Assembly (NCBI RefSeq): GCF_040581485.1
Contig: NC_090128.1
Location: 43,430,931 to 43,494,930, forward strand
Direction of reading: 5' to 3'
Length of the DNA: 64,000 bases
Source of the DNA: Linepithema humile
Lineage: Eukaryota; Arthropoda; Insecta; Hymenoptera; Formicidae
Part shown: one piece after another, positions 14,401 through 29,100 of the stretch
Position numbering within the stretch: position 1 is the stretch's first letter
How the letters are laid out: every line of letters begins with the position of its first letter
Position numbers and translations under genes: made by a program
The notes under the pieces: generated by a model
Database searches by the model: none
What the model was told of the DNA's origin: nothing
Seen by the model: only the letters and a program-made list of their open reading frames with translations

Positions 14401-16800
14401 TGTCGTTTAATGTATTGGGCGTGATAAAAAATGTCATATACATCATATTCAATAATAATATCAGCTAATTAATTTGGCATTAAAAAATACCTCAGCAACC
14501 GTAATAATGTAATAATCATTAAAAATATTTTGTAACAAAAATCATATGATGAAACATAAAATGGATTTTTCAAAACTAATGTCGGTAGATGGCAAGAGTA
14601 TCTTGTCTGGAATCGGAAGAAAAGAAACACAAGGAAAAACGGTAAAGATTCTTCATTACTGCGCGAGTATAATTCTTCGTTTTCTCTCGCCGGTATCAAA
14701 TCGCAATATAGCAGATGCGCTTATTTGAAAAATCGACTGCTGGCCTCGCGCACACCGGATGAAATTGCCTTCGTAATTTCCCCATAACTGGACCCGGCGA
14801 GTCGCGATTCTTAAAAACCCCGTGCAATTGAACGCACACCTCGCCGATCGGCCGAAGGCGCGTCGCCGGCCGGATAATGGCTTATTAACAAAGCGTTGCC
14901 GAGGAAGAACGCGGGGAAGTGACAGAGGGACCTTGACGAGAATCGTACAGAGGAATCGAGAGGAGGGATACGCGGGGAATGCGAGAATTCTGACGCCGGG
15001 AGTCAAGTCACGGGTTTCTTCGGGACGCCTTCGTAGAAAAGACTTCCAACACAACGGGGCTTTAATTACGCCGATATCACGGTAATTAAGCCGATCAATG
15101 TGTGCCATTGTGCGCCGAGCGGAGGGCCTCGCACCTCTCTCGGGTCCTATCCAATAATCCCAACCACGAGCCTCCTCCGCACGGCACAAAAGCACCCCAC
15201 CCCCCCTCCGCGGGGATACAAGGACGCATCGTGCCCGCAGTCGAATCTTCGCCGTGGCCATCTCGCCGCCGTGGAAAAACCACGACAAAGAACGGGGAGG
15301 AGAATAAACACAGTGACTCTCGATTCGTCGATGATACGCGATCGTCGAGCCTTCTACCGGGGACACGAACGTCAGACGCGAAGAACCACCGCGGGTGCTC
15401 GAATGGATCTCTCATGGAGCGGTTATTTCGTTCGATCACTCGACCCGATCCGAAGCTGATGGAATTCAATGGAGAGGAACGCTCCTCGCGGCATTGTTTC
15501 TGTGCCTCTCAATCTCCTTAACCCTTTAAGGCGTGATGACCGAACACGAATATCGTGCCACGCTCTCAGCCTCCAATGCATCGCGCCTAATAGCGATGTT
15601 GTTGTATCTTATAGATAAATTTAAGACTGGTAGATTTAATTCTCATCATACGTTGGCATTGGATGCAATTTCAATGAGCGATAATATCATTCGGATTTTC
15701 AATTAGGATAAGATATGATATCACTTCCTTTTTAAACCTACAATATTACATTTCCTTATGAAACGTCGTTTGTTAAGCAGTTACAGTAACTAATATTTGC
15801 AATATACAAAAGGCTAAAAGGTGTTATCGGTAATTTCCGTTCCATCATAATACTTCTTTTTCTTTATCGCAAGTACTAGAATTGCCCATGTATCAATCCG
15901 CTTGAATATCTGATTGCATATCCTAGATTGATATGCGGCTCACATGAAACATCCCAGAGTGCCTCGTAGCAACGGATGGATGAAGCCATTAGTTGCACGT
16001 TGCGTGCAATCCGCATTCAAAGGAATCCCCTCGATTTTCAACCATATCCACTGCAATGTGATTATTGCAATCGAGCAAAAAAAGAAAACAAGATACAAGT
16101 GTACAATAGCTTTCTACGAGAATACCTAATATTTACCTAAATAATTAATCACTATGTATCAGAAAATATCGGTATGCAGAGAGCCGTTTATAATATATTG
16201 CGTGCGAATATTTTAATAATTGTCAGCAATACTAATAATCATCCGCTATCTATCGATTCGCGAATTCTTTACTAAACCCCGCCTTACGACACGGAACTTT
16301 GCCTTACAGAATCATCGTGTATCGAGATAATCACCGTTTGACGAGCTATGCGAACTTGAGGCCATACATGCCTCTTCAAACCACTGACTGGAAGATATGC
16401 AATGCCTCTCGATTTTCTTGCTCAGCTCAGGTTAATCGCGTGCGATCACGTTATACTCTCGTATGCATATCTGAATTTTTGTCCATGAAATTTTCTACCA
16501 GTTATTCAAATTAACTCTATTAAATAATATATCAACTTCTACATCATCCTACAGATCATATTAAAATAAAATTATCAAACATTAATTAATAATTTGTGTG
16601 TATCAAAATGAAAAAATTTCTCTGATTATGCAAAATTAATTATAAATTATTTTCTACGCACTGTTTTGATTATGACAAACTTTTTTATGGACTTATTTTA
16701 AAAATTTCAATGGTTTATTCATGAATGTATCTTGTTTATCGAATTTTCTCTGCATTAAATTCACGTTGAAGACGATCTAACAAAAAAAAAAAAGGAAAAC
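8401..16800. other. Upstream non-coding DNA, second half
   Basis: No gene that I can support. CpG-rich islands at about 9.85-11.25, 11.75-12.1, 12.5-13.3 and 14.75-15.5 kb are separated by AT-rich DNA. The longest open frame (236 codons, minus strand, 14656-15366) is Arg-rich, overlaps open frames on the other strand and shows no domain. A short decamer repeat (TTGCGTGCTA, three copies, the last imperfect) stands at about 11960-11990. Nothing else stands out. Confidence 0.6.
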
Positions 16801-16920
16801 GCGCTTGCTTACTATCGCCCGTACAGTTTTTAGTGTTTGCCGTAGGAGTTAGGACATCGAACATCTCTTTGCAAAGATACGCTTCATCCGGTGTGTTCCC
16901 CACTGTTTCAAGCAAGAAAA

Positions 16921-17175
16921 ATGTTCAGGGATGCGCCGACTGTGTTCTTCACTCTTTTGATTTTAACGTCTGTTTGCTTACTATTTCCTGAAACATGTTC
17001 CAGCGGGGACGGACTGGATGCGTTCGATTTTTTCCATAGCCTTATGCAGGGTCGCGATGACGGTTCCATTAGTCGTGTTTACTCGGGACTGTCAGAGCAT
17101 TGGAAAACGTATAGACTAGCAAAATACGAACCATTCCGTAGCAGCTTTAAGATAGCACACAAATTGTGTACAGCG
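16921..17175 (+). CDS. Exon 1: signal peptide and start of ectodomain
   Basis: The ATG at 16921 follows AAGAAAA, a good insect start context. The first 27 residues are a classic signal peptide: a short charged start, then a Phe/Leu/Ile-rich core ending near PETCSSG. The next residues are acidic (GDGLDAFDFF). The 3' edge is unsure. The acceptor at 17461 needs a phase-0 donor; the best is the weak GTTCGT at 17176. An alternative is donor GTATAG at 17109 (exon end 17108, phase 2) spliced to an AG ending at 17474. The frame stops at 17199, so the intron must begin before that. Confidence 0.6.
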
Positions 17176-20100
17176 GTTCGTCTTTATAGAATTGATTAAA
17201 TAAAATTGCAATATTTCTAAACCATCTCCAAATATAATTAAAAATTTGAGAAATTTCTATTATAACAGATAGTCGCACAGATGTCCATCTCGTATTGATT
17301 AAGTCCAAAAACACGCAATAATTCATTATAGCAAATACATATCTAACAATATATATGTAAAAATATAATGCGCAATTCTCTTCGTGTAATTATAAGGTTT
17401 TTATAATCAAGGAATATCATATATAAATTTTATAATTAATCAATTAATCAATTGTTTCAGGTCACGGTTACTAGCACAACGACGACAAGCACGAACACAG
17501 TCCATCCTAGTGTAAATGATATGGATTGGTTCGCCGGTGTCGCCGAAGAGGAATTGCTATATTACACCGGCGTCGGCAATGACGTCGATTCCTTATGGGC
17601 TGTCATTGGGAGTTTTGTACCGCCGCCACCTAGGCCACCTTATCTACCCGAGGAGAGCATCGCCACCGACGGGCTCACCACCTGCGACTTGTGTTCCTGG
17701 GCATGGAGAAATGATAGGCATTCTTTCTCCCTTGATGGTACTCTTGGTGAGTCTTACATTTTTCACAGTATTAGAATTTTTTATCGCCTTCTTTGTCTGC
17801 CTTCGGACGGTATGCCGCTTGATTTAGTCGCGTATTACGTAAACAGTTAGAAAAATAATAGCGTTTATCTCCGTCCCAGCATTCTGTCTTACACAGTTAT
17901 CTTTGAAATATTTTGACTTTGTCGAAATGTTTTAATTAAGTCTGCATTAAGTCATTCGAACGCGATTCAATCTTTATCAGGCACGGGTGAGAAGTGCTAT
18001 CGAAATGGTTTGCTTCATCGGTGAAGTAGTACGACATGCGTCAGAGACTACGCTCTGTCGGTTTTTCTTGTCATCACTTCAGCTAGAAGTTCTCAAAGAT
18101 GACGAGTGGTCGTTTCGAGCGAGCCATGCATCTGTCCACACCAGAACCGGATTATTCTTCGCATACATACTCGACTGTGTTTGCAATGTGTTTATTCGTC
18201 AAACAGCTTTTCCTGTCTAGTGCGTGCTTCAGGATTCGGGCATATCCCTCTCGAATAAGCGTCAACGATGTCCGTTGTAACGATGCTGTGAAATTCCTAC
18301 TCATCACAAAAACCCCGGGACCAAACTTGCCAGATTCTCTCTTAATTATCGCTGTGATCTCGAGATGTACAGCAAACTGTTACTTCACATATTATTTCAA
18401 CATAATTACACCCAAAAAAAAGAAAGCAAAAGCATTAAACTGCGTGTTTTTTTGTTAGAGTTGTAAATGTTGATTATACTTGGCAGCAGCTGACGGTAGA
18501 AGTTGCAAGTATATACACGCACAACGGCTTATGGCCAATAATGAGATCATTTCAAATCTTTATTTCTCACTCCGCAGGAAGTTTTATACGAGGATTTTCA
18601 TTACTTTAGATTGCTTCAAATCAAGGGTTGGATACAGGAAGGACGTTAGCGCGATCACGAAAAAGATCGCTATTAAGAACGCACGATGTGATCGTCTTAA
18701 GCACGTTCATTGGCCATAATGATATAAACGCGAACATGGCGCGCATAAGTGTGCTGCACCTTTTGCCGGACATCTGTCACTCGAATTTAATTATGAGCAT
18801 AAAATACATTTTGCACAAATCTCATAATAATAACACATCTTTACTTCCGATCAACTGTTGAAAATTACGGAAGAGTAATACTATCATACTCAACTAAATA
18901 TATTAATGTAATTCCGATTGAACATCTCTTATTAAATTTGTTCTCGCAATGAAGCAAATCAAAAGTAATGAAATATACCGACATCGGTGCGAGCGCATTG
19001 CAACAATTTTCGACTGTAAAAGAATTCGACGGCCCTCCCAACATTTTCTATTGGTAAGATATAAACTGTAAGGGATAATTCGAGTACTTTTCTCTCGCAA
19101 CGTAGGCCGACCTCCACATCCGGTCGGCATGCTCCGACCAATCAGAAACATGCCGGTCCCGCTCCCATGGCTCTCCCCTTTGGGATCGGCGTTCGCACGT
19201 ACGCACGAAATGTACGGGAAGGTGTACGTAAGTTTCTACATCGTGACACGCGGGACTTCCCCACTCCTCCGGTGGGCCTCTTCGGGAGCATCGTCCCTTG
19301 ACTCCGCTTCCTCCCGCGGGCCCCATCGTGCGGGCACGCATTATCGCCATTACCATGAATTCCCGCAGTTATTACGCCTCTGTTGCACCGCCACCAAAAT
19401 GGCGGCTGGGTGCATCCTACCGTGCAAGGAGGACGCACTCCTCGTCTGCTCCTCTTTTTATTGTGGCGCCTGCACCGCCGGCATGTCGTGCTACGTTATA
19501 CCGCTCGACAATTAACGTCGAGAATGGCGGCGGTCGATGGTAGGGATAATTGACCCTGTCAGGCCTATGACAGCACTTTTACACTACTACATGATTCGCC
19601 GGGTCGATCTTCTCATATTTTATATTTTTTTTTAGTCAGATAGTTGTAGCGTATTTCCGGCCGATAAAAGCCGAGGGTAATAGAGCCGAGGGTAATATTA
19701 GATTCAAATCTAATCGCCGCATTTTATCTCTTTTGATCACTTGAGCCTTTGTTTCGGATGACTATAAAATCATTCGGCATAATGCAAATGCAGTCGGAAT
19801 ACCGAGAACATTATGAGTAGCAGCTGTGTAATCATTTATAAACTTCGGATAAAATCTATTGTTAGTCATCACACCATCGTTATACTAATTAAAGCTTAAT
19901 TACAATCATGCTAAAACTTGTTTTACACTTGAACAAAAAGTTCTTTGTTCTATTATCTTCATAAATATATATGCATCATATATTACACACTTGCGAGAAG
20001 CGAGCCGTGTTCTTACGTGTGAGACGAGACGTCGTCGCCAAATCGTAAAGTATGGGCGCACGAGTAGAACCCGGCGATAAATAAAGAAAATAGAACCGAG

Positions 20101-23100
20101 GCGAGAGAATGGTGCGTTGGGGGCTTCAAGGAGGTTGGCAACGGCGGTAATCATCGCGTCACTTCCCATCCTTTACGACGTAATAATTACGAGATCGCGC
20201 CTCTTACTCTCGACATGATGCAGGCCCGTGCTTGTCGACGAGGAAAGACAACGAGGAAGGCGGGAAAGACGGAGCCTAAAGAAAACAGAGGAGAGAGACG
20301 GAGAGCGGACTTTTTTAATGCAAGTTTGCAAGTATCTTTCGGTCTTCCGCCTCGTGTCGACATAAGCCGCACGATTTGGCGTGACTTCAACAGCAAGCGA
20401 CTACTCGTACATTTCGCACTTGGAAATTTGCGCGAAACTTCATTAACGCTCAACGAGGGTGGTATTTGTTACGAACGATGAGTAAAAATGTTTCACACAA
20501 AACGCCAGTGAGAGATTCATAAACACAAGAACGATTAATTATCGCGCCCTTAAGGAATATTCTACCCAGAGAAGTGGATTTCAAGTTAATAGATAAGTAG
20601 TCGAGTATTTATTAAGTTGTCATGTACGCTATGCTAAACATTCAAATTGAACATTTATAGGAAATTAAAAAATTCCATAAGATACTTTAAATATATTCAC
20701 AAACTTTCATGAAAAAGATAAATATAGATCAGAAGTGCAGATCAAAGTACGAAAAAATTAAATTTCCATTAGAAATTTAAAAATACTTTCGTCCATTTTT
20801 GTCTTCTATTATGCTAGAAATTTCATGTTTCAAAGCCGTTAGTCTTAGCGCTTTGCGCCGAATATGAATCGATTTAATAAGCCGCGACGCGTAACGGCGT
20901 GTATAAATCGCTAGACATTAATTACACCACGGCATTATGCAAACGTTGCACAAAGCGATTTCCGAAGACGTAAAAACAATTGCACAAAATTGCAACACGC
21001 AAAGTTGTCGACCTCACATGTTTATCGATCTATAACGCGCTACAATGTTTCTTAATATATCTTTCATGAATATAAAAATTAATTCCTATCCCAAGTAATT
21101 AATAATCATTAAAAAATCAAAAGAATTAGTCAAATTCTTTCTAGACATATTAATCTGTGGAATAATTCAACAATACTGTAAATCTGGCAAAAAAAGAGTA
21201 TTGTATTCATTATTCAAAAACATTTTCGAAAACTTAAAGTATTTTACGGAGTTTCTTATAAACCTTCGATTTAATATCTAACATAGCGTATTTGACAACT
21301 TAATATTATTTAAAAAGTAAATGCAAAAATCGATCAATCATAACGCGGAATAAGTGTACCGTTTGACATAAATTAATATCTTGATTGTACACATACGTTA
21401 TGAAGAGAATAGAGAATAGAATTCAATTTGCAAAAATACGAAGCAAAATCCTTCTATCAATAATCGACGATCGTACTTCTAATTCACGCTATGTGCCCGC
21501 AAGTACATTCTACTATTTTCACGGTACGGTAACCAGCAGGTAGCCGTACTCTCTCCCGCGTATATATTCGTAGTGGACCGATATTATCTCGTTGCGTACA
21601 CGCCTGGACCAAGAGAACGTAACGAGGCCTCCCTTAGTCCAACGGTAAGCATCTCCTCCGTCTTTTCCTCTTCTTCTTCTTCTCTTTCGTCGTGCTCGTT
21701 CCCCTCGCTCTTCTCGACGTCTTCCTTTTTCGACGAGCCACGGTGTTCGGTATTCGCCGCGACGAAGTAAGCACCTTCGCGCCTGTATATCGCGCGGCGC
21801 CGACGAATGCAAACGAGAACGAGTAGCGAGGAGCCTGGTGCGCGCGAACGAAAATTTCATTGGGCTAACCCTCGTGTCCCACCTTCCCGCCTCTTATGTG
21901 CTCCTGAGCCGCGCACTTTTAATCTAAGAGCCGATCTCGCCCATGTAGATTTATTGGCAGGGCCCGCGACGCGACGCGTTCGAGCAATGCGTGGGCTATC
22001 ACTCGCAAGCGGCTTTTTCCCATTGCGAATTAAACGAATTCAATGTTTGTTTATCGCTAATCCGCTAAACAATAATTTTTTCTTCCATTCTTTACTTACA
22101 TATTTATGAAATAAGCAAAAACCAATTAATCATTAAGGACTGCATTTGTTAAAAGAAATATGAAGAGAGAAAAATATTTAAATGGAACATCCGCGAAATA
22201 AAGCGAATGATTTAACGCCCAGTTCACCTAAAAGGATAACAATGTTTTCGTAACGTAATGTAAGCAGATTTAAACGTCGTCGCATATGTAATGTTCCTCA
22301 ATTGTGTCGCCGGTATGAATACACAAGTAGATTCCATTCGGCTGATGGCAGAGATGAAAAATGATTTGCGATCTCGCGGAGAAGCGCACGTATGAATTAT
22401 CGCGGGCTCCGCTAATGCCATCAGATAGCTGTCATGAAAGCGGAGAAATTATATAGGAAGAGAGGCTAAGACTAGTGAGCGTATTAATCGTGCATTTTAG
22501 TAGATAATTAATTCAACTTCAAAGAGCCACGAGTTAATTATATGTAAATAAAGATCGCCAGTGCAGATAGGCAAATCATCAATCTTGCGTGATGCGGACG
22601 ACGTACTGTTATACACACATGCCGGCGCATGTGAATTATAGAAAATGGTAAATTGGATAATGGTACGTTTATTAGCCGGTGATAGTGCATTGCATCGATG
22701 CCCACGCGCGCTCTCGCAGCATGTATCGCACGATTTCGCCAAGACGGACGGCGATCGAACGCGCCGCTAACGATGATTGGTACCGAGTTAATTATCGTGT
22801 CCCCCTGTGCGTTATCTCTTTGGCAGCCTCCCCGTACAAATTACTCGAAGATTACGCGCCGAAGTTTACTTTATAATGACGCGTATTAATCACAACTAGG
22901 AAGCTGTCGTAATCTACGTGCAGCGGCTTAATCCCGGCGATCGCCAGGACACAGTAATTAGTGAGTCTCGCGGTACATTGGTACACGCCAACGTTTTCAT
23001 TAAAACCGCGAGTAGAGTTTATGACATTTCATTTAGCCCGAGATATTTCACAGGCCGCTTGATTACATCTCGTGATTACACGATTCGCGTTATGAAGTCC

Positions 23101-26100
23101 GTTGTCGCAACCTCTTTTCGACGCCTCGCGGGTAGCAACGTCGATAAAATCTATAATGCGACGGGAAGAGATAAAATAATTAAAATATCTACCGCAAATT
23201 AAAATACCGCACTTTATATCTCCGTTATGCGATAAAAGTCATCATAAAATAAGGATCAGATAACATGTATTTATCATGTTAATCTAATTCTGGTATGAAT
23301 TGCAAAAGGCACCAGAATTAATCTCCTATAAAAAATACTTTAAATCAAGATAATAAGAATTAATCTTCTATAAAAAATACTTCAAATTAAGATAATAAGA
23401 AAGAATGCTTTTATATTTATCTAGAAATGGTTAAAAACTGTTTGTTCGCTCTAATGCGTGTCGATATAACCGCGTGTCTCGCGTTTCAAGTTTTTGTTTT
23501 CGAAAACCTTTCTCTCTGAATTGAGCCGGAAGCATTAATACGACAGCATTAGGCTATTGATACGTCTACGCCATGCAATTTCCAGCGACATTTCAGATAA
23601 TTAAGATTAGTACCTGAGCCGATCACTGCACCGAAGACGGCACGACACGATGGAGTCGTTCCGGAGACTTCCTTATCTGCGGCACTTACCAAACTATGCC
23701 GAACATAGTCACCTTATCTCGGCGACACGAAATATGGCGCGATACCGGAAACATCCGCGTTCCACCTGCCGATGACACCGAGCTCGTTTAGGAATGCTTG
23801 TAAAAGCACGATAGGGCCCGCCAGGAGCGGGCTGTTATTTGTCTCCTTTTTCTCGCTTCGCCTTATTTCACGTGGGAGTGTGATCGGGAGAGAACGAAAG
23901 AAGACATTAACAGCCGTCGCGTATCTCTACATTAAACGCCATAGAAATACCACTGTGTCCGCAGCGGATCAACATGAGTCGGGAGATTCGACGAACCCGG
24001 CGGCAACCCGCAGAGACCAACTTTTCCCACCCCGATCACGGCGAAAGCCATCGACCTCCTGCGCGCTGCGGTTATTTTTCTGAGAATTTTATACGAGCCA
24101 CCCAGAAGTACATATCAAGCTCTTGTGCACTCGTCTCTTGACTCCTCGTCCGATAATTAGGTAAGCTTTTACATCCCAACTTTACCGTATTTGACAAGCG
24201 CCGCTACAGTCTCTTTTCGAGCACATATCATTAAGGTACCTTGTTAACAAACGACTCGTGAAAAATAAGACATATTTTGCTGATATTATAAATATTTCCA
24301 CATATTTCATAATGTCTTGCTTGTTCTCAAATATAAACGCTTTTTACCGTCGCGTCGAATACGTGTACGTCGTAACGGTGACTGTACAGGTAAAGTTCAG
24401 ATGACGCTTATGAGCGGACTATTGAAGTTGAGAAATAGAGTCATCAAATTACAACTCATCGATTATACGACGGACTGACTGTAACGTCAAGTTCCGTAAA
24501 CGCGACAATGGCGCCTTTGTTTTCCTCCGGGCTCTCTTCTCATACACTATTAACGATAACGCGCGTGCCTCTTGAAGATTTTTAAAGACGTACCAACTAT
24601 ACAACTCGTGAAGTACTCTCCTCTCTTCCTCGCCCTCTGTCTTTCTGTTTCTTTCCCACTCAATCCAATGTTCGCAGAACGAGCCGCGGAAGAACCTATC
24701 CACTCGATTCTATTCTTACGCTTTTGCCCGACGTAGGTACAAACCTGACGTTGACGTGTACCAAGTGCCTTCGAGCGGGTTTCTCGAGTTCAGGGTTGAT
24801 ATGGAGTGTACAAGCGAACGATTCCGTTAACTAAGCCCCGTCTGTAGAAGCATAGAGTATTTCTCACGAACAGCCACTGGGAATAGCTGACTAGCTGTCT
24901 AAAAGAGATTTCTCGCTTATTAATGCGCGCCTGGATGCCATTAATATGCCAAAAATTCCGCTCACAAAGATAGATATTACATGATAATTATGACAAGACA
25001 AATTATACATAGTTACATTAATTTATACATTTGGATATCGATATGTTTTATATAAATATTTAATTATTTCGATGTGTCTCTGACATTAAATCAGCTTTTT
25101 CTGACATTTAAATAGAATTTTAGTTATTTTGAAATTATTTAATTTGATTCTATCAAGATGTTTTCTAACTCATTATCGGCAATATTTCTGTCGCAATTAC
25201 GAATACTATATATTCTTGATACTTCTGATACCAAATTATAACAAGATACTCTATATAGAGAATTAATACATTTGCATATATCTGCGTTTCGAACTATGGA
25301 ACCATTTCGGCATTTGTAAAAGTAATAGAGATATTTATCTCCATTTTATTGAGATGTCTTATATAATCGCGTAATCAGCGATACTTTTGCTATCGCGATT
25401 ACTATCGTTGTTTCTGATATCAAGAGACACGGTAGTGTCTCGCGCCAAGTTCACGCGCAGCGCAAGACCGACCGTGTATCTTTACGCGAGCACATGAGCT
25501 GATAGAAGTCGAGATTTTCATATCTCAATAATGCGTGGACCGATCGAATTTATAATAGGCTCAATCGATAGAGCACATGCGATTTACATAATAAAAGTAT
25601 CTTTACTTTTTTTGTACATGCTTTCTAAAAAACTATATTAATTGCCAAAGTTTGCCAAAGTCGAAATATGCCGAAATCTATGTAAGTCTTGGTCGTCGTC
25701 GTCGTCTGTTCGTCATCCTTCTCTAATATATAAGTTTTTCCTTTGTCAACTAGAAGCATCAAAATGCGACATGGTTGTCCTTTTCTACATCCCGTGAAAT
25801 GTCAATTCCCGCATAAGAGCGTCTTTTTTCTTTCCTTTCTTTTTCTAAAAGATGTCTGTCCTTTTTCAACATGGCGGCGCTCAGATCTGTCAGCTCGCAG
25901 CTTTGATGACACTAATCACATTGATATAATTAATATCGGTCGTAAAATGTATATGTAACGTGTTGTGGAGACGAATAGAGATAGTGTATATCAAAATAAT
26001 AGTATTCTTTATAAAAAAAATTTTTCTCGTCTTGAAGTGCAGAAGTGTAGCAACACACATGCTGACAACACTCTTAAAGGGAACGTTCACAAGTGTCCCC

Positions 26101-29100
26101 TCCCGATTTGATTCTCCTTGAAATATGTTGTAAAACATACAATTTGAGAAGACACGTATTTTTTTATAGCGGCCCTAACTCAAATTTAAAGGGTGAAACA
26201 CCCTTTTGAAAAAAACGAGTTTTTCCTTTGTGTGTAACTATCGCCAAAACCGTAGGAGATATAAAAAAATGTTTCAAGTAGAAGTTGTATGGCTTGTAAT
26301 GGGCTTTATAACTGTGTAGTTGGATTTTCAAAAATGTAATTTTTTTTAATTTACTCTTACCCCTTGGTATTATTTTTTCGAATTTCAAAATTTTTGTAAT
26401 GACAAAAGTTGTAGCATTTTTTACGCTAAATTCAACCATATATGATTTTATTATGTTCCGAAATCGCATCTTTCAAAAATAAGTCATCAGTATCATATTA
26501 TATGCGTCGCGCTGCATGACGCATTGTTTATACCGCACTTGTGTTGCGCAATAGTCGTTAAATAAATATAAAAATGACATGTTATCATATATTTAAGGAA
26601 GAAAAGTTAACTAAAATTGTTGCTAAAGCATCCCTTCCACATTACACTCTTATAGATAATCGCTGCATTTCGTATGCAGCGCGTTGTCATATACAAGTTA
26701 GCTATCAGCGCATATTACACTTTGAAGTTTTGCTTGCAGTGACCACGGGAAAATAATTTATGAAACGAAAACAGTGAATGAATCAATCTATTCAACATAT
26801 ATCCACCCTGACTCTACTCTCTTGGCCCGACTTGACTGACAATGAATAAAATTCTGTACATACTCTTTTTCAATAATTTTAATATACTGCGATATATTCT
26901 ACATACTATTACATTCTATTAAATTATTACGATTTTTTTAAACTATGGTATATAAAATCTTGAAATATAAAATGTATATTATAAGTATAATTATAATATA
27001 TTGATACAATAAATAAGCTTTTATATATATATATAAGCTTATTTATATATATATTATAATTATACTTATAATATACATTTTATATACCATAGTTTAAAAA
27101 AATCGTAGTAATTTAGTGGAATGTAATAGCATGTAGAATCACAGTATATTAAAATTATTGAAAAAGAGTAAACTGTACAGAATTTTATATTTTATTTCAT
27201 TCTCAGTCAAGTCGGGCCAAGAAGGTAGAGTCAGGGTAGATATATGTTGAATAGATTGATTCATTCACTGTTTTCGTTTCATAAATTATTTTCCCGTGGT
27301 CACTGCAAGCAAAACTTCAAAGTGTAATATGCGCTGATAGCTAACTTGCATATAACAACGCGCTGCGCACAAAATGCAGCGATTATCTATAAGAGTGTAA
27401 TGTGAAAGAGATGCTTTAGCAACAATTTTAGTTAACTTTTCTTTCTCAAATATATAATAACATGTCATTTTTATATTTGTTTTGCGACTATGCACAACAC
27501 AAGTGCGGTATAAACGGTCATGCAGCGCGACGCATATAATGTGATACTGATGACTCATTTTTGAAAGATGTGATTTCGAAACATAATAAAATCATATATG
27601 GTTGAATTCAGCGTAAAAAATGCTACAACTTTTGTCATTACAAAAATTTTGAAATTTGAAAAAATAATAACAAGGGGTGGGGGTAAATTAAAAAAAATTT
27701 CATTTTTTGAAAATTTAACTACACAGTTATAAAGTCCATTACAAGCCATACAACTTCTATTTGAAATATTTTTTTATCTCCTACGGTTTTGGCGATAGTT
27801 ACACACAAAGAAAAAAATCGTTTTTTTTTCAAAGGAGTGTTTGATCCCTTAAATTTGAGTTAGGGCCGCTATAAAAAAATACGTGTCTCCTCAAATTGTA
27901 TGTTTTACAACATATTTCAAGGAAAATCAAATCGGGGGAGGGGACACTTGTGAACGTTCCCTTGTTAGTATTCTGTAGTTAGTGGACAGAAAGTGTACTT
28001 TGTGCACATTGGTGGAATCGGCAGGTATGTAATGTTTATAGAGAAGAAATGTCTAACACTTGGATTGAAGCTGACGATACGCTAATTAAAAAAAGACAAT
28101 GGCCTAGAGGTGCTAAAGATGTTTTTGTCATTCTTACAGAAATTTTATCAAAAGTAATCTGTTTTTATATATGAAAAAACGCAATAACTTAGAAATACAA
28201 ATGGTTTTTTATACCCTTTTTATGATCACTAATAATTTTCTTATAAAACATGTTGTAAAATATAAAAAAAAATTATTAGGTTTGTATAAATTAAGATTTC
28301 TATAATCAAAAAGAGGATTGTCGTATTGAAAATATGACGGGAGTGATGGTGGGATATTATTACCATTATTTTTACTAAAAAAAAAGAATCATATTTATTA
28401 AAATTATTTTTACTAAAAAAAAGAAATGATATCTCACAAAAAAACCTTTTTTTTTAAAAAAGGTAAAAAAAGGGCGCCAAGTACACGCCTTGTTATATTA
28501 AAAAAAAGTTTTCCTCATAAAAAAACCTTTCCAAAAAATTGTTTTTTTTTTTAAAAAGTTTTCCTCATAAAAAACCTTTTCAAAGAACTGTACTTTCAAA
28601 AATATATTATATTAAAAAAAAGTTTTTCTCACAAAAAACCTTTCCAAAAAAAGTTGTATATATCATAAAAAACTTTTCAAAAAGATTGTATTTCCAAAAA
28701 TATATTATAAAAAAATCTTTTTAAAAAAATTATATATATTTATTATAAAAAACCTTTCCAAAAAAATTGTACTTTTAAAAAAAGTTGTATATATTAAATA
28801 AAAATTTGCTACATATTCTGTCTATAAAAGAGGTGATATCAGAAAATGACGCCAAGTTTAAATAAAGAACCTTTCAAAAAAAGTTGCATGTATATCTAAT
28901 TATTTATTTAAAAATGATATTTATGTTTATATCTAGTTAATTCTTTTTAAGTATACTTTTTAAAATAATTGCATTTGTATCTAGTTATTTTTTTTATATC
29001 TGTATCTAGTTAAATAAAAAAATTTTTCAAATTTAATCAAAATAAAAAAATATTACAAAATTTCGCAAAAAACTTGGCGCTGCTATAAAATAGCCTTAAA

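Larger units (their letters stand above)
26077..27963. repeat. Long inverted repeat (foldback element), about 1.9 kb
   Basis: The sequence from 26077 (AAGGGAACGTTCACAAGTGT) is mirrored by the end at 27963. The match runs through the whole interval and closes on an AT-rich centre near 27025 (AAGCTTTTATATATATAT...). Arms are each about 940 bp and differ by scattered substitutions and small indels. Both arms carry the same short open frame (next entries). No target-site duplication is clear: flanks are CTCTTA and GTTAGT. It lies in intron 2. Most likely a non-autonomous foldback DNA transposon; no transposase is seen. Confidence 0.85.

Noticed and set aside
14656..15366. 236-codon open frame on the minus strand, the longest single frame in the window
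   Set aside because: It is in a CpG-rich island where two plus-strand frames are also open, is Arg-rich, and shows no domain, splice pattern or family resemblance.
19129..19515. 128-codon plus-strand frame with cysteine-rich end in intron 2
   Set aside because: Three other frames are open over the same island and the cysteine spacing fits no known finger or knot.
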